DNA of 64,000 bases from Hortaea werneckii (Eukaryota; Ascomycota; Dothideomycetes; Mycosphaerellales; Teratosphaeriaceae). Of this stretch, positions 63,080 through 64,000 are shown piece after piece. Location of the stretch: positions 1-64,000 of the forward strand of contig JBAOKB010000105.1 of NCBI GenBank assembly GCA_037044905.1, given 5' to 3'. The translations under genes and the position numbers were made by a program. The notes beneath the pieces are model-generated. The model was not told the origin of the DNA, made no database searches, and saw only the letters and a list, made by a program, of their open reading frames with translations. Numbering within the stretch: position 1 is the stretch's first letter; the number at the start of each line of letters is the position of its first letter.

Positions 63080-64000
63080 TTAGCCACCCAGAATCTCATC
63101 CAACCAGCTCAACCGCACCGCACTCACACCCCGTGCCCAAGCCCTCGTAGTATACACAAACTCATTATACATAACCGCCTCGACCTTCTTCCCCTGCAAC
63201 ACACTACTGGGATGGATACCGACCGTCTGATTGCCGACAAAAGTCTTATAGCTTCCGTCGGGACAGAGCCTAGCGACATTATTCGCGAAGCCGTGGAGGA
63301 AACATCGAAGGATCTTCTCTTCGGCCAATTCATCAGCGGCGGTCGTCCCTTCCCGCTGTGCGGAATCAGGTTGAAGTAGCTTAGCCTGTCGGCATTGAGC
63401 GAGGAGCTGCTTGCGCACGTCCATGACATTCTGCATAGCCCGGTGGGAGATGAGATGATCTTCCGCCCATCTCTTGCGGTCGCTTTTCTCGTCTGCGTAA
63501 GCTTGTACAGCGGCTAGTAGAGTGAGGTGATCGCCTGAGCGTCTCATGAGCTGCTGGCGAGCTAAGGCGGCTTGCTCTCGGACTTCTTCCGTGTCGACGT
63601 TCTGCCAGATGTTCTCGACGCTTAGCGCGGCGACAATGTCAATGACCGAAGCTAAGCAGTCCATCTCCGGCTTGGAGGCTTCGATGATGACTCTGCCCAA
63701 GGAGGGCGTAAGTGGGAGTTTAGCGATTTGTCGTCCAGTATCGCTTATCCTGCCATCTTCTCGCAAAGCACCCAGCTGCAGCAGTTGCAATAGAGCTTTC
63801 TCCATTGACTCCCTGGGAGGTGGAGTAAGGAATGGGAAGCCTAGGACATCATCCACGCCTCTGGCTTTCATGGTCAATAATGCGGAGCTGAGATCGCATC
63901 TCAAGATCTCAGGCTTATCATGATCCTCAAACTGCTTGTACGCAGCTTCGGTGTATAAGCGATGGCACTGTCCAGGGGCTTCTCTTCCTGCTCGGCCTTT
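63080..64000 (-). CDS. DHR2: DEAH-box RNA helicase, C-terminal part (DHR2-like), continues past window
   Basis: Open to the right edge. It enters with motif VI (GRAGREAPGQCHRLYTE), then the winged-helix and ratchet domains (FPFLTPPPRESMEKALLQLL, GRISDTGRQIAKLPLTP), VIDIVAALSVENIW, then GDHLTLLAAVQAY and the OB-fold segment (FLHGFANNVARLCPDGSYKTF, VGIHPSSVLQGKK, VMYNEFVYTTRAWARGVSAV) down to the stop at 63080. The domain order is that of the DHX/Prp family; SVENIW and the short C-terminus favour DHR2, a nucleolar helicase of small-subunit rRNA processing, over the splicing helicases. The N-terminal part, with the DEAH box, is outside the window. Convergent with the preceding surface-protein gene. 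Confidence 0.9.
   Translation of the reverse strand, partial: KGRAGREAPGQCHRLYTEAAYKQFEDHDKPEILRCDLSSALLTMKARGVDDVLGFPFLTPPPRESMEKALLQLLQLGALREDGRISDTGRQIAKLPLTPSLGRVIIEASKPEMDCLASVIDIVAALSVENIWQNVDTEEVREQAALARQQLMRRSGDHLTLLAAVQAYADEKSDRKRWAEDHLISHRAMQNVMDVRKQLLAQCRQAKLLQPDSAQREGTTAADELAEEKILRCFLHGFANNVARLCPDGSYKTFVGNQTVGIHPSSVLQGKKVEAVMYNEFVYTTRAWARGVSAVRLSWLDEILGG

Overview
The window reads as nuclear DNA of a filamentous ascomycete (Pezizomycotina, most likely Dothideomycetes; the class is an inference). The reasons are short 49-125 nt GT-AG introns with CTGAC/CTAAC-like branch sites, fungus-specific families (SAT4/PTH11-like receptor, TRI12-like transporter, unspecific peroxygenase, telomere-linked RecQ-like helicase, giant Ser/Thr-rich wall protein), and one TA-rich block that looks like repeat-induced point mutation next to GC-balanced gene-dense DNA. 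I resolved about 24 protein genes, most with complete exon models whose lengths and phases close, plus one pseudogene, a MITE family and several decayed tandem repeats. I found no tRNA, rRNA or CRISPR.

Left edge (1-6.9 kb): a telomere-linked RecQ-type helicase gene whose middle part carries what looks like a tyrosine-recombinase catalytic core (R674, K710, R886, H924, Y933). Behind its start lie two CCCTAA units, short direct repeats and a ~1.9 kb TA-rich decayed block. This is the accessory, possibly mobile or subtelomere-derived part of the window.

Housekeeping and mixed block (7-44 kb): mitochondrial IF-2 with two unexpected zinc knuckles; a UQCC2/Cbp6-like complex III assembly factor followed by a frameshifted pseudogene; an uncharacterised 306-aa protein; a 2376-aa mucin-like wall protein; a decayed 40-bp minisatellite running into a small two-exon gene; a Gly/Ser-rich stress-type protein; HRD1 ubiquitin ligase; a small secreted Cys protein; a membrane-anchored GH43; a SAM methyltransferase; UNC-50/GMH1 with a 4-nt micro-exon; RNA14; and an unspecific peroxygenase.

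Right block (45-64 kb): two tail-to-tail short-chain dehydrogenases, a SAT4/PTH11-like membrane protein, a TRI12-like efflux transporter, a TOPORS-like RING protein, a HIT-family hydrolase, an Hsp70-like ATPase whose first intron holds a MITE, two single-pass surface proteins, a PigL_N-like soluble protein, and the C-terminal part of a DEAH helicase (DHR2-like) that runs off the right edge.

A dispersed ~177-bp MITE family (TA-CAGTYYAAACT termini, Tc1/mariner or pogo-like) links the window: four full copies near 13.3, 29.9, 50.1 and 57.3 kb, plus a three-unit tandem array of MITE-derived half elements at 41.2-41.5 kb. No biosynthetic gene cluster with a core synthase is visible. The SDR pair, receptor and transporter at 45-53 kb could be functionally linked, but the sequence does not prove it.
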